Assembly: GCA_949361645.1 (NCBI GenBank)
Contig: OX442428.1
Location: 6,470,503 to 6,534,502, forward strand
Source: Spongilla lacustris
Taxonomy: Eukaryota > Porifera > Demospongiae > Spongillida > Spongillidae
Reading direction: 5' to 3'
DNA: 64,000 bases
The notes under the pieces were generated by a model, which was not told the origin of the DNA, made no database searches, and worked only from the letters and a program-made list of their open reading frames with translations. Position 1 is the stretch's first letter; each line of letters begins with the position of its first letter. Shown in pieces: positions 10,933-22,783 of this stretch. Position numbers and translations under genes: made by a program.

Positions 10933-11599
10933 GTATCCCCTCCCTCCTCCCCCATGTCATGGGAGCTGTTTAGTACAGTTAGTTAAATGGACATGCTAAA
11001 TCATCATTTTCATATTAGCTGCAGATGAGTGGGTAAGGGATAGTGTAGACGTGCATATGCATGCCATTGTGTGACGCTAAGAGGGGTGTGGCTTTATTAA
11101 AGGGGTGACATAGGCATAGGGCAACGTAAGGCGATGTCTCCTTATGCCTGTGCATTGTATCAGAGCTGTCTACAAATTATAGAATACAGTCCTTTCAACC
11201 CAATGTCAGTCCATATAAAAAAATGAAATTGCTTTGTATATCTCCTTAACTCCTCCATTTATATAGCTATGCCTACTACCTTCTCCTCTTACCTCTGCTT
11301 ACTGCCCCTCCTCCCCTGGCCCATGCCTTCTACCCTCCTTCCCATGCCTACTATGCCACAGGAGGGGTAGTAGGCATAGGTAAGGGGATTGGGTACTAGG
11401 TAAGGGGGAGGTAGTAGCTAGGGATTAGTAGGTGTATGTAAGGGGAGGAGGGGTAATAGGCATATGTATTATAATAAGATGTATAATGTAATGTGAATCT
11501 GAATCAGCAGAGGGCTAAAAGGCAAAATGAAAATGATTATGAATACACAGTTCTAGCAAAATGAAACACCCATCTGGTTGAGGCTCCAGCATGGGTCAC
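10933..11599. other. No gene seen; purine/pyrimidine-biased patches
   Basis: Contains a pyrimidine-rich block (ctactaccttctcctcttacc, 11,273 onward) and a partly matching purine-rich block on the same strand near 11,350-11,460 (e.g. ggaggggtagtaggcatagg). Together they could fold as an imperfect hairpin. No coding signal. Confidence 0.45.
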
Positions 11600-11766
11600 T
11601 TGCCACACCTCTCTGCCCCGGGACCGTTGCTAAGTGTACGTGTGTGGAACAGGAAAAACTTCTCACATTCTCCGCCATAGAGAAGTATCGACCAGATGAC
11701 GTCTTCAATATCGATGAGACGGTTATTTTACAGACAAGCAGCATGAATCGATCAAGGCACACATAG
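11600..11766 (+). pseudogene. Tigger/pogo transposase fragment
   Basis: The plus strand reads EKLLTFSAIEKYRPDDVFNIDE followed by ILQTSSM. The block 'Y.PDDVFN.DET' is the first-aspartate region of pogo/Tigger transposases (compare the minus-strand copy at 4-5.5 kb, which has the neighbouring DNA-binding part). The fragment stops at 11,764, and the following kilobase shows no continuing DDE domain. It is a short, isolated remnant. Confidence 0.55.
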
Positions 11767-13453
11767 CCCATTTGTACATGATGGTACATATGACTTCTTC
11801 ACATGTACATAATTTGGAAGGGAAATGGTGCACACTTTAATGATACCTTATCGCACCGCAGATGTGCGGGGTGTCAAGAAAGCTTTGGCTGTAAATGTAA
11901 CTGCAAGAGAACGACTGAAGTGCTCTACCTATGTAGAAAATGAACTTGTGCTAGGGAGTAATTTTTACCTAATAAGGGTACTAACTTTATGTAGACTCAA
12001 ACCCAAAGCTCATAATAAATAAGAAACTGAAACAGCCCTGATCCCAAAACATTAGTGTTGATTCACAGCTTTAATATAAGTGACGAGCATATGGCTGCAA
12101 ATTCGTCAAGCTAAGTGAATGAATTCCAATAAGTAACATGATGACCCAGGACGGTAGTGGTGGTGGTGGTCACGTGGTCATGAGGAGGAGGTCAGGAGGC
12201 GTGGTCGATATACCAATAATGCAAGCCTTGGGCCAGGCCACATGGCTTTCTTCTTCTGTGGAAGCAATGGGATTACAACACCTCATGTTACATTGTAACT
12301 GTAACACGAAGGACAAGTTGCCAACCAATAATTATAATATTCAAAGTACATGTAATTACCGTACTATACACCTACGGTACAGCAAGCAAGCCCCGGCATT
12401 TTTTGCCACATCACATGGCGAAAATGGTAAGACAGTTTCCTTTTTTGGATCCAAAATCTTAATGTGACACCCAAACAGTCCCACCTGAGGTGGATGTATA
12501 CATTAGAGCCCTCATTGGTTCCTTGAAGACAGCACCTAATGTATGAACTGTTTTTTTTTCTCAGTTATTCTTCATCATGGTATTAATTTACTTAGGTACG
12601 ACAATATGTAGCTTTTGCAAGAGTAAATTTGCAAAGAGCCATTCTTGTGCGAACGGATTCATTAAAAACAGTCTTCCAGTTAGATGGAAGACCTATCATT
12701 CATGTTCTCAAATTTGGAAACCCTTCCTTCTGCTTCGGCAGAGGGAAGAGGAAGCACCCATACCCTCCTGATTGGAGGCCCCACAACTGTTTGGGAGTTT
12801 GCAGTGAATAAAAGAATTCTTTTGCAGTAATATACGTGTAGTGCAGTGTACTACTAAGCACTTTCTGCTTAAAAATAAATTTCCTTACAGATGGGCTATT
12901 CTATTGGATATTGCGATAAGCTATGCATATCATCAACATGTAGGTTATATCGCTAAATTTATATACTTTTAATAATCAGCGTGCACGATTAATATTATAT
13001 TATAATCTATTGTTAATAATCTGATCGCATTTGCGCAATGTCGGGAGTTGCACGTGTCCACTGTGTAAAGACAAAAGGAAATAGAACAGAAAAGCATGCA
13101 ACAGCGACCGTTCTGCCAAAGTGAACAGCTGGAAACTGGCCAGCCATCTTTGGAGCACGACGACATTGTCATATACATGTATAGCAGGTAAATCACCCGT
13201 AAGAGATCACTGTCTGGAGCTAAGGAGTGCACATCTCCTTCACCTACAGTACCGTCCACGAGAAAGTTAAAATAACCTTTGTACATATATGGTAAATGAT
13301 TTACAAATGGCGACCGTAACTGTAATGCAAAATGCCGAGATATAACTATTTGGAATATGGCATCCTAAAATTTGGTCCACTGAAACTTCTTCCCGGTTAA
13401 AATTTAGACAAAAAAAAAAGCATATTTGATATCAGCAAAATGTCTCCATTCAG
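11767..13453. other. No supported gene
   Basis: Several ORFs of 60-110 codons are present (for example 11,825-12,022, 12,138-12,467, 12,577-12,811 on plus and 12,969-13,286 on minus), but none shows a motif I recognise. A pyrimidine tract with AG at 12,551-12,564 and another AG at 12,595 could be acceptors for the 12.6-kb reading (RQYVAFARVNLQRAIL...), which stays open for about 70 codons. I cannot assign it. Confidence 0.35.
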
Positions 13454-13499
13454 ATGATATATATTTTGAAATATACGACTTCCTACCTTAAGCGGCATC

Positions 13500-14200
13500 C
13501 GTGGTTAAACCGTATATGCTTACAGGTAGCACATCCAGTTAAGGTGTCGGCGATTCCATTACAAAACAACAAAACACCCAATGTGATGTTCTACTCAAAT
13601 GCATCTGGGTCACTGGGCTGTGCAGCTTGGGGGGGTGAAGTGTGGATCCATTATGAATGGTCACCCGAGATCACGCAGACTCCCATTACCCCGAAAGAAA
13701 CCCTGCCAATGATGTTGGAATGCACGGTGTGGGGTAGAATGTGGAAAGACAAATATATATTAATGTATTGTGACAACGAAGCAGCCTTGACAAGCCTTAA
13801 CTCTGGGAGTTCAAAGGAACCCTGGACAATGCACCTTATTTGCTGCTTATTCTTTATAAAGGCTAGGTATCCAAGCCGCCAATATTCCCAGGAAGGAGAA
13901 TAGGCTAGCAGATGCTCTGTCACAAAATGATTTTGCTTCTCAGGTACTGGCAGCATCTCACCACAGGTGCGTACTGGTCACACAGCAGCCAGACTGGACA
14001 TCAGTCGCTTGGACATGATTGTTCAGCAACTGAACTGTTTTCAGCCGGAGTAGCACCATCGACCAAAAGCACATACAGAGCCGGTGGCAACCGTTACATT
14101 AAGTTGTGTGAAAGGCTGAAGCTAACAGCCTTCCCAGTAACTTAGAACACTCACATTGTTTGTCGCCTCACTGTACATCTTTAAGTTCAAGGATGGCCAG
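13500..14200 (+). pseudogene. DIRS-like retrotransposon remnant: RNase H and start of tyrosine recombinase
   Basis: An RNase H domain reads MFYSNASGSLGCAAWGG, then TPKETLPMMLECTVWG and MYCDNEAALTSLNSGSS (13,583-13,830). These contain the expected Asp/Glu/Asp positions, although the first Asp of 'YSDAS' reads Asn. After a frame change comes NRLADALSQ (about 13,900), the usual end of this RNase H. Then PDWTSVAWT and GVAPSTKSTYRAGG.RYIKLC (14,050-14,115) match the SAM-like N-terminal domain of DIRS-type tyrosine recombinases. The recombinase core with its R-H-R-Y residues is not visible after 14,150. Stops and frame changes mark it as dead. No RT is recognised upstream, so the copy is truncated at both ends. 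Confidence 0.7.
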
Positions 14201-14640
14201 GCGCTAGCTTGAGACCGCCTGGTTTCGGGGATGCGTGAGGCAATGAGAACAGCAGGCATAGAAGTCACTATTCAGGGCACAGTTGAACTGCTCCAAATCC
14301 AGGTCAAGAAGACTAGTAGTTGGTACGCTGATGTACATAATTCAAGATTACCAAAATGTGGCTAACATCGAAGGCTGCCTCGAACACCAGAGCTTACAGC
14401 ATCTAAGACCTACACTGTGTAAAGTTACACCTCTCCAACACCTGGCATTGATGTGATTAAGTATAATACGATCGTGGTGCAGCTGACAGAGGTAAACGAG
14501 CGAGCCTATTTGCCGTGGCCTTGAGCAGACCATCAACAGAGCCTCACAACTGTAAGCACGTCTAACACAAACACAGCCCCTCTGACTTATGATGCTCTTT
14601 TAACTGTCATATGGTAAGTACGTTTGCTCTAGAAAAGGGA
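14201..14640. other. No supported gene; likely decayed 3' part of the DIRS-like copy
   Basis: Continues from the recombinase N-terminal region with short pieces only. No catalytic motif could be followed. Confidence 0.4.
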
Positions 14641-15219
14641 AATGGACCTTTTCATTTAAGGGCGCAAGGAATGCAATTAGTGTTGTTTACACGTGACGTC
14701 AACGTCCGGAGTACATTCTTTGCACGTTTGGCTATGGTGTGCGTGCATTCTCGCGTATGTTGGCTTAGTTTGCTTCAAATTTGAGGTAAGAATGATGAAT
14801 GCAGTATGGAGGACCCCTCCAGGTACATGCTGTGATCATGCTTCGCATTCTCGTTCAAAGTTTCTGAAGGGTGGCTGGCGTCTCAGTCTGTGGCGTCTAG
14901 TGAATGTATTAGTGAAAAACCCAGTACTTCGGCTGAACTAACACAAGACGATATACCCGGCGCATCACTAAATGAGCCATTCCATGGCATTCTAAAAGTG
15001 CGCACTTTCACACCTACGCTGGCAAATGGATAGGATGGTAGATTCCAAGAAGCAATAGTGCTCTTCTTCTCACATAAAAAAGTATTCGTGACACGCTACC
15101 ACTGTAACAAGGAACTGAAAAACGCATTTGGCGGATGTACTCCGGATGTAACGTCACTTGTAATTATGACGTCACGTTGACGCGCAAACATTCCAGGGCC
15201 TTAAATGAAAAGGTCCATT
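14641..15219. mobile_element. Non-autonomous DNA transposon (MITE) with 21-bp perfect TIRs
   Basis: The left end aatggaccttttcatttaag (+g) at 14,641-14,661 is exactly inverted at 15,199-15,219. Subterminal inverted similarity also exists: 'cgtgacgtcaacgtccggagtaca' near 14,692 pairs with the complement of 'atgtactccggatgtaacgtcac' near 15,135. The 579-bp interior has no transposase. No clear target duplication flanks it. The subterminal motif contains tgacgtca-like (CRE-type) sites on both sides. Confidence 0.8.
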
Positions 15220-15839
15220 GCACTCTTGATATTGAGTATGAGCTGATACAGATAGAGGAGTGACCAATGCCAGGGCTGTCAGGTAAGTTGCAGCAAAGCA
15301 AGTATATGCAAAGTACTTTCATGCATGACATGCACTGTCTTCAGTGTGTCAGTATCCACCATTCAGAGGAGGGTGGAGAAGTTAAGGGAAACATTCAGTT
15401 ATGGGAGGATGAGGTATGGTGAAACAGGCATTCTAAGAATTAATAATCAAGATCTGTGAAAGAGTACAGGGAATTGTTCACAAAGCAAAATGAGTTGTTT
15501 GGTGTGTATGCAGAAGACTCAAAAAAAAAAGAAACCAGAGAAAGAATTAATGGAATACAAGTACTATGAAGACAGAAATAACTTTAGATGTGTACCTAGT
15601 AAGAAAGGCCAAAGAGCTGGTCACATGGCCTGCCACGCCCACCACAAGTCCTTCCACTGCCAACATCTGAGTCTGGGGACGGGACTATGGACGGACACGG
15701 TGTGTGGTGCTCAGGGTTGCTGAAAGTCAGGCCTGTGACCAGCCTGCCCGGCGTGATTTTCTTGATGAAGATGAATTGTATGAAGAACAAACTTCAGAAG
15801 TAGCTGCAGAAGCAGATGGCCTCCGTAGAGCCATTAAGG
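15220..15839. other. No supported gene
   Basis: Holds a Lys-rich short reading (15,490-15,723) and short ORFs on both strands before the Pao-like pol remnant. It may include decayed upstream pol sequence, but no motif is secure. Confidence 0.35.
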
Positions 15840-16900
15840 GGGAGTTTGATGCATGGCTGCTTATTTCAGAGGCCCGACAAGAGTTGCACCTATCAATGCT
15901 CAATCCATCCCTCGGCTGGAGCTGTTAGCTGCACTTATGTTCTCTCGACTTCTGTCAAGTGTCACGCAAGTTCTGGCACTGGAGCAAGCCTTGGACAAAT
16001 CTCAATGCTGCATGGACTCTAAAATTGTACTGTATTAGATCCAAGGAGTTGAGAAAGAGTGGAAGCAATTCATTCAGAATCGTATGAACGAAATCAGAAC
16101 ATTGGTGCCTGCAGACTCTTAGTATCACTGCCCTGGAGAACAGAACCTGGCAGACCTATCATCTAGGGGAGGCAACCCTCCAGCAGTGTATTCTGGTTGA
16201 CCGCTTCTAAGTGGGTGTGACCTCACACTTCTACCACATTGTCCAGATCCTCACTCCGTCCCAGATGAATGCTTGTTGGAGATGAAAGCAAACGTCAATT
16301 ATTCTTCACACTCATCTTACTTGCTCAAGGATTTAGTCAGGATGAAGCACTTATCAACTGTGATCACTACAGCACGTTGAGGCAGCTTCTCCGAGTGACA
16401 GCATATATGTCATGAGTTTGTGTCCCTATTGAAGGCTAAGGTCAAGGGATATGGCACGCATGCACTGTAAGGACGATGGATGTTGAGTGCACATTGATGT
16501 ACTGGATAAAGCTATCACAGAGGTTGCTTACTCAGGATATGACCTTCGGAGCTTGGCAGCAGCAACTTGGTCTGTACTGTGACAACAATGGTGTGTGGAG
16601 ATGCAAGGGGAGGCTAATCTGCCAGAAGACGTGAAGCATCCAATAATACTCTACAAGGCACATCACTTTACTGTGTTGGTGGTAAGAGAGTGTCACACTT
16701 GGGTGATGCATAATGGTGTTAAGGAAACCCTTATGGAGTTACGGTCGAGGTATTGGGTTGTACAAAGAAGACATATGAATGTAAGGTTTACAGACAGCAT
16801 GGCGCAAGACCTTTAACTGGCCCACCTCCTCTGCTACCTGACTTCTGTGTGCAAACATCACCACTATTTACCACCACAGAGTAGCACCTATTATTTTATT
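15840..16900 (+). pseudogene. BEL/Pao pol remnant: RNase H and integrase zinc region
   Basis: The reading RVAPINAQSIPRLELLAALM (about 15,880-15,940) followed by CCMDSKIVLYWIQ, FIQNRMNEIR and CPGEQNLADLSSRG matches the RNase H of BEL/Pao elements ('..P...IPRLEL.AA', 'D S..VL.WI', 'NPAD..SRG'). At 16,595-16,816 another frame gives ILYKAHHFTVLVVRECHTWV then HNGVKETLMELRSRYWVV. This is the H-x-x-x-H part of the integrase zinc domain of the same family. The cysteines follow in a shifted frame (YECKVYRQHGARPL). Repeated stops and shifts show a decayed copy. LTRs were not found next to it. Confidence 0.75.
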
Positions 16901-17676
16901 GTGCACCCAGTCTATAACTCCTCTCCGTATTATTAGACATTATGTACGTCTTTGCTCTGGTACAGTATTCCATCAACATAAATATGTCCGGTACAAAGCT
17001 GCAAAGGATTTTTGTGATTGAAGAAATTGGACCAAGTATGGTATCATGGTATCAGGTTTTGAGACTGGAAAGAAGGAGCAATATTGACACATGGATTCAA
17101 AGCATCATCTACATTGCTGGGTGGGGCAAAAGGAGGATTGTTGTCTCAAAGTCAACCAAGGCCAATTCTAGGAATATGTACTTGTGTGATAAAGTCTGCC
17201 AAGTTTAAAGATATATCTGGATAAGATAAGGATGAGGCCTACTTGTAGTCACTCCTTCATTCTGACCAAACAGGATTGCAGACAAGGCCTATACAATTAT
17301 CAAAATTGCATTAAGTGAATACGCATTGTTGCAATGACCAACTGTCTAGAAACTGCATTTTTAGCTACATCAGTGCCTATGCATAGAAGTTTATTTTTCC
17401 ACATCAGCAAATACCACTGTATATGTGTGACTGTATTTGTATGGACGTGTTGTAAAAAGACCATCTCATGGACATATTGATAAAGGAATACCAAAGAGCT
17501 ATATACACATGTGAACATAGTCATATACCCAGACAAGTGGAAAGGTTAATGCTAAATTGGAGGCCCAACTATAACTTTTTTTTAATGTGTTATACCAGAG
17601 AATAGTTTCTACTGAAGTACAGCCCACTATGGAGGATGAGTTTGTATACATGTAAGGATGGGCCTGAACATGACAG
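16901..17676. other. No supported gene
   Basis: An 88-codon plus-strand ORF at 16,942-17,208 and minus-strand ORF at 17,300-17,536 have no recognisable domain. Probably flanking or internal sequence of the dead Pao element. Confidence 0.35.
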
Positions 17677-18122
17677 CAGGGCCGGCGTTAGATGTATGGG
17701 CCATCGAGGTCTGGGGCAAGTTTCGCACTTTTTAAGTCACAAAACACGGCAGAATTGCGTACTAAGTAACATGCGATAGAATACGAAATACTTGCTTCCA
17801 GACTTTCCTGTAGTCTTGGCGAAGAAGGTGTATATGCTTCAATTTCATGTTCAATCGAAATCAGAACTATAAGCCTCTAATCCTATATCTTCCGTAATTT
17901 TGGAACGCAGAAAATGACTGAATTCTTTATAAGCGTCAGTTTTGAAAAGTTCTGCGGATAATAAAATACGCAGTGCATGTTGTTGTTACATTCGGCGGCG
18001 AGTCATCGGATTTTCGTGAGTACTAATAAGATATGAATAATTAAGTAGCAGCAGTTTGGCGGCCCCTCTGACCGGCGGCCCTAGGCATTTGCCTAGTCTG
18101 CCTAGCGTTAGCGCCGGCCCTG
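17677..18122. mobile_element. hAT-like MITE, 446 bp
   Basis: The ends are cagggccggcgtta (left) and its near-perfect inverse tagcgccggccctg (right). A 7-bp direct duplication atgacag flanks both sides (17,670-17,676 and 18,123-18,129). The CAGGGCCGGC terminus is shared with the smaller element at 58,864-59,060, which has an 8-bp duplication. No transposase inside. Confidence 0.85.
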
Positions 18123-18299
18123 ATGACAGTGAAGTACCAACATGGCATCACTTTGGAATGACCTGACTGCAGGGTTAAAAAAACCTCCCCATGCTATATT
18201 GCCTATTACCAGTTAAAGGATCAAAAGGTGATCTGTCATTAATTGGCTCTTCAATCATATCATCAACATTGATAGGCTAATGTGCATTACAAACAGAAG

Positions 18300-18610
18300 T
18301 ACATAACATCTACTGGTAGTTAGTGTTTGTACAGGTTCACTGTGGGTTTCTTCCAAACATCAAGACGAATGGTCCCTGTGGTGACATGCATGCTTGTCTT
18401 ATCATATCCTCCAATATTCTTTTAAGATGCCCCACCACACTACTACAGGTGATATGGGAATGGTCCAAGTCTTCTTAGTTGGCAGATTTCTTTGATATGT
18501 CCAGACTCAAAATTCCCACCCTGGTCTGTGATGATGGTACATGTATCTGGCACACCACAACCACCAGGCAATAGAGCCCCCATGTCTGCTAAGGAGAATA
18601 CTTCCTCTTT
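18300..18610 (-). pseudogene. Ty3/gypsy-type integrase fragment
   Basis: The minus strand near 18,545-18,440 reads TIITDQGGNFESGHIKEICQL followed by LGPFPYH. The 'TDQG.NFES' block is the second-Asp region of Ty3/gypsy integrases. Stops follow immediately, and a downstream piece (DVWKKPTVNLYK) may be the decayed C-terminal part. Too short and broken to classify further. Confidence 0.55.
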
Positions 18611-18814
18611 GTGAAGTAATGAGCTGCATGCAAGGCAGTCTGAACACCTTCTGCATGAACAACAAAATGGAAAGTGAGCCTTCTCCGGTGTCTTTTTAGC
18701 TCACAGGTGCACAGTAACATGAGTTGTGCAATCTAGATAGTATATCAGGAACCAGGTAGGCCTACACCATCAAATTCAAGACACTCCTTGACTGCTCTAA
18801 GCCATTAAGTTTAA

Positions 18815-18890
18815 CACCTGCCTTGTGAAGTTCGGCTGAACCACACATGTATCACCTGCCTTGTGAAGTTCGGCTGAACCACACATGTAT
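18815..18890. repeat. 38-bp tandem duplication
   Basis: Two identical copies of a 38-bp unit starting cacctgccttgtgaagttcg lie head to tail. The rest of 18,611-19,270 has no feature I can support. Confidence 0.9.
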
Positions 18891-19274
18891 CAGCTGTCAT
18901 TAAAATGTCTTCCTCTTCATTGTGGATGTCCAGCCCATGTTATCAAACACCAGCACTAGTCTTAAGACATACACATAGCTAGGTTTATTGCTGTACAAGT
19001 CTCTTCAGTGAAGGCTGACATAACCATTACCCAGTAAGTTTGCTATGAGGCATGGTATAGACTTCTTTGCATGCATGCTCATTGTACATTAAGACTGTTT
19101 ACTTTGACTTTTTGATATAGGGTCATAATTGGTTCGTTTTCTCCCTGAGCTGAAGTTAATTGGTTGAGTAGAATATCTTTATATTGTTATGATCGATGTA
19201 CCTGTAACATAATCGTATCTCATCCAGCAGTAGCATAGTTATGACTCTTCTACAGACATGTGTGATGTAAGGTT

Positions 19275-19560
19275 ACTGCACTAGTGACAAATCTTGCTGC
19301 CCTTTGGGAGTTGCCTATGTCCGTGGATAAGAAAAGGTATCTGTTCTGGGGTGATCTCATGAAACATAACTGCCCTGAGGTTATTAAAGATTCAAACGCG
19401 TGGACTGGCCTGAATCGAAGGGAATGGTATGTTTATAAAGCCAATACGGACTTGTGATATGGTGTGCGTCGATACAGTTTAGGGCTACATGCATGCGCAT
19501 TGTAGTATACTGCTATATAGTATACTAGCTACCTGTATAGTCTACATGTATCCACGCGAA
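19275..19560. repeat. Dispersed repeat, two related copies at 25.7 and 26.3 kb
   Basis: The first part (acaaatcttgctgccctttg ... gatctcatgaaacataactg, about 19,287-19,390) recurs in inverse orientation at 25,716-25,805. The second part (ggcctgaatcgaagggaatg ... gatatggtgtgcg, 19,408-19,560) recurs in the same orientation at 26,298-26,440. So pieces of one repeat family flank a 6.5-kb block on both sides. Confidence 0.75.
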
Positions 19561-19901
19561 CATTATGGTTTCAATGTACCTGTAGGCCTACAACCTACCA
19601 ATACTGAGCTAGCGTGCGTTTAAAAAAAGAGTTCAAGGCTATCTCGATTGTTGGTGATTTGTGTCCTCGCAGCTAGAACTTTTATCTCTTTCTTGGATAC
19701 GTACTGGCTGTGCAGTATTTATAAACTGGCATGCGTGTATGATGGTCATCAAGTCCCTCTGCCCTGGCACTGCTGTGCAGTGCAGATGCACAGTTCTAGG
19801 AAGAAGCTCTGTAACAAGATGGATGTGCAATACACCATCAAAAACTTGCACAATACAATTATCTCAAGTGTTCCCCTGCACTCCATCATCCACAGGAGAC
19901 T

Positions 19902-20756
19902 GTGGCCCATACATCCAAGCAGCGGACAGTCACCTCAGTGGGGCAGCATGAATTGGGATTTGATGTACTCAGTACACAAGGGAAGTCCATGTACATAGAT
20001 GGTCATAAAAGGGAAGATGTAGTGGAGTATCGGAAGGGTTTTGTTGGCAGAATGGCAGAAATTGGATTTCTGAACAAAGGCAATGCACCCACTCCAGAAG
20101 CAGCAAACTACATCACCTATTCCAGTCACACAGAGCAACAAAAGAACATTGTCATATTCCATGATGAATCTATATTCACAGTGAATGATGACCAGAAGAC
20201 TCAATGGGGAACTAAAGACATGTTGGTGATTAAACCCAAGGGAAAGGGATCAGGAATTATGGTCTCAGACTTTGTAGATGAGCATAATGGATATCTTTGT
20301 TTTGTAGATTGTGATGGAAGAAAACATGAAGCACGGGTTCTGATGGAGTATGGAGCTAACAAAGAAGGCTACTGGACAATTGATAAGTTCCTTCAACAGA
20401 TGGAAAAGGCTGTTAAAATTGCTGATTTAAAATATCCTAAGAGTGAGGGGTACAAAATCACATGGATATTCGACAATAGCAGCTGTCACAATGCATATTC
20501 TCAGGATGCACTAGTTGCCATGCACATGAATGCCAAATGTGGAGGAAAGCAACCTTGCATGAGGGATACCATGTGGAAAGGAAAGATACAGACGCTTGTT
20601 AATAATAAAGGAATTCCTAAAGGGCTTATTCAAGTTCTGAAGGAAAGGGGGAAGTATAGGGAGAAAATGAAGCTGGCTGAGATGAGAGAGGAAATTGCCA
20701 CTCATCAGGACTTCCAAGACGAAAAGCCTATACAGATGATTCGTAAACTAAACTGA
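19902..20756 (+). CDS. DDE-type transposase, C-terminally truncated
   Basis: A 284-codon open frame with no internal stop. It first reads MYIDGHKREDVVEYRKGF, then IVIFHDESIFTVNDDQKTQW (first Asp in HDES), IKPKGKGSGIMVSDFVDEHNG and YGANKEGYWT. The second Asp lies in WIFDNSSCHNAY. It ends in GIPKGLIQVLKERG. I recognise this layout from a widespread eukaryotic DDE family (IS630/Tc1-like fold), in which the third acidic residue follows in a 'F.PKFHCELNPIE' type motif. Here the frame ends at 20,756 (MIRKLN) before any such motif, and the next 200 bp do not supply it in any frame. The 5' boundary is uncertain: the frame is open from a GTG at 19,902, while the first in-frame Met is at MYIDGHK. An acceptor-like ccatcatccacag lies at 19,883-19,895. 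Good open frame but a missing catalytic residue. Confidence 0.7.
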   Translation: MAHTSKQRTVTSVGQHELGFDVLSTQGKSMYIDGHKREDVVEYRKGFVGRMAEIGFLNKGNAPTPEAANYITYSSHTEQQKNIVIFHDESIFTVNDDQKTQWGTKDMLVIKPKGKGSGIMVSDFVDEHNGYLCFVDCDGRKHEARVLMEYGANKEGYWTIDKFLQQMEKAVKIADLKYPKSEGYKITWIFDNSSCHNAYSQDALVAMHMNAKCGGKQPCMRDTMWKGKIQTLVNNKGIPKGLIQVLKERGKYREKMKLAEMREEIATHQDFQDEKPIQMIRKLN

Positions 20757-21289
20757 TATTGTGTGCAGGCCACTGGAATAGGGCACAGCAGACACATTTA
20801 AAGTCATTTGCAAAATCAAACAAGTGTACAAAAAATGTTATTTTATACCACCAAAGGAATATCCTTATGTAAAATGCCACTGTCAGTCACCACACAATCA
20901 GAACTGCGGATGTTATTCGAGAAGGGATGATGTATTACAAGAGGGGAAAAAAATGAAGATGAAAAGAATACATGTACGAATGTAATGGCTTCATTTAATT
21001 GATCTCCCCTTCACCGAATCACGAGTCATGACAGTCAGGAACAGAGGGATCAGTACTGCAGCACACCACACAGTAGAATATGAACAGATCATGTTCACGC
21101 CGATTTCAATACTGAACCCATAATTGAAGTAAGTATCTTCCAGAAGAAGGACGTTGTAAAATAAACCATCACAAAATTTCAAATAATATTATAGTGACTT
21201 TGCTATCTGTATTTCGTGGGACGTACAGGTAGCTATAGCTGATATTTGCCCTGGCAGTTCATTCTCTTTAAATTGATATTCTTGCTACA
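20757..21289. other. No gene seen
   Basis: AT-rich, with short ORFs only. It follows the truncated transposase and precedes the integrase-like gene. Confidence 0.45.
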
Positions 21290-22576
21290 AAATTGTTTGA
21301 CATCTAAATCATTTAGGTTCACACTTGTAATATATGTCAGAGGGGTCAATCCAAAGATGAATATTGCCATGCCAGAACTTCATCCTGTGCCTGTAGTCTC
21401 TCCATGGTACCACTTAGGTATTGATTTTGTGGGGCCATTTCATACACCTTCAAAACAAGGAAATCGCTACATACTTACAATTGCTAATTATCTCAGTAAG
21501 TTTGTACAAGCAATTCCGTGTAGAACCAAAGAGGCAAACATGTGCATTGATAACGATTATGAATGAGATTTATATTCCGTTATATGTTTTTACAGTTATT
21601 TATGAAGTTTGGAATCTCAAAAGTAATAACTACTGATCAAGGCAGTGAATTTAATAACAAACTTGATTCAGAATTAATGACCCGTCTTAATGTGGACCAT
21701 CGTCTTACATCACCATATCATCCTCAGATTATTATACTATATATACATGTATAATACAACATTACATTTTTTCAACAGGCAAATGGCCTAGATGAACGGT
21801 TCAATCAAACCGTGCAGTAGATGCTAGAAAGAACAGAAGGAATGTTGGAAAGACTACTTGGAGTGTTGTTTATTTGCATACAATACATCGAAACATGAGT
21901 CACTCCTTTTGAAGTGACGTTTGGACACCAGGCTGTTCTACCTATTGATGTACATTATTGTACCAATACTGCAAGTTTGGTACATGATAAGCAGCTAGAC
22001 GATGAAGTTGAAGTAAGAATGCTGCATCAAAGAAAGGTTTTGGAAGTGGTTAAGATGAACATTGCTGCAGCACAGACCAGACAAAAAGTGCAGTATGATA
22101 GAAAGCATTATAATCCTGATGTTTTTGAACCTGGATCCATTGTTCTGAAAAAGGACTTTAGGAGAAAAAAGTGTGCAGAGGGAAAGCAAGACTTCACATG
22201 GCTGGGTCCATACAGAATAGTAAAATCCCTTGGCAGAGGTCTTTATAGAATTGTGAGTGTTGATGATAGCATCAAAATAATTTCAAGGGTTCATGGTGTA
22301 CATCTGAAGCAATACCGCACTCCTAAAGTTGATGGTGAAAATGAGATAATAGATGGTGATGTTGATGATCAAGACAGCAGAGAAGTTGATGGTGACAGTA
22401 ACGAGGCTACTTTTAGGGACAGTAGAGATGCTGCTGATGGTAGTAGTGAGGTAGTTGAGGGTGACAGCAGTGAGGCTGTTCTAAGAGAGAGTGGTGTGAC
22501 TGGTGCTAATTGTGGGAGAGAAATAAAAGGTAAAGAGCTGTCAAAGTCAACTGTTGAACTGAACTTACCACACTAG
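21290..22576 (+). pseudogene. Integrase gene of GIN/Ginger (gypsy-integrase-like) type
   Basis: Pieces in order: zinc-domain end CNICQR (21,326) and, after a frame change, NPKMNIAMPELHPVPVVSPW. The first Asp follows in HLGIDFVGPFHTP (21,415), then YILTIANYLSKFVQAIP. The second Asp is in ITTDQGSEFNNKL (21,625-21,665), then SPYHPQ, a short gap, and GLDERFNQTV with the expected Glu. Then TPFEVTFGHQAVLPID and a long open C-terminal frame from 21,914 to 22,576 with WLGPYRIVKSLGRGLYRI and an acidic Ser/Asp-rich tail. Between HPQ and NGLDERF lie about 51 nt ending in tttttcaacag, like an intron whose donor is lost. A stop follows at FNQTVQ. The LHPVPV...W..LGID.VGP pattern recalls integrase genes related to GIN1 and SCAND3. 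Breaks make it a probable pseudogene, though the last 220 codons are clean. Confidence 0.65.
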
Positions 22577-22783
22577 ATGCCTGCATTCGATCCCCTTCTG
22601 TGGAAATTGCCAATGAAGATTATCTAAACTGGATATATTACTCCCCAGTCTGCAAAGAATGGCAAAAGAATAGATGCCTAATGCTTGGAATAAAGTTTCA
22701 TAGTGGAAATCGAGATCATGGTCTTAAGCCATCATTGATTGGTGTATCACAGGCACCAGAACTGCCACGCTCGTCTGGACCAC

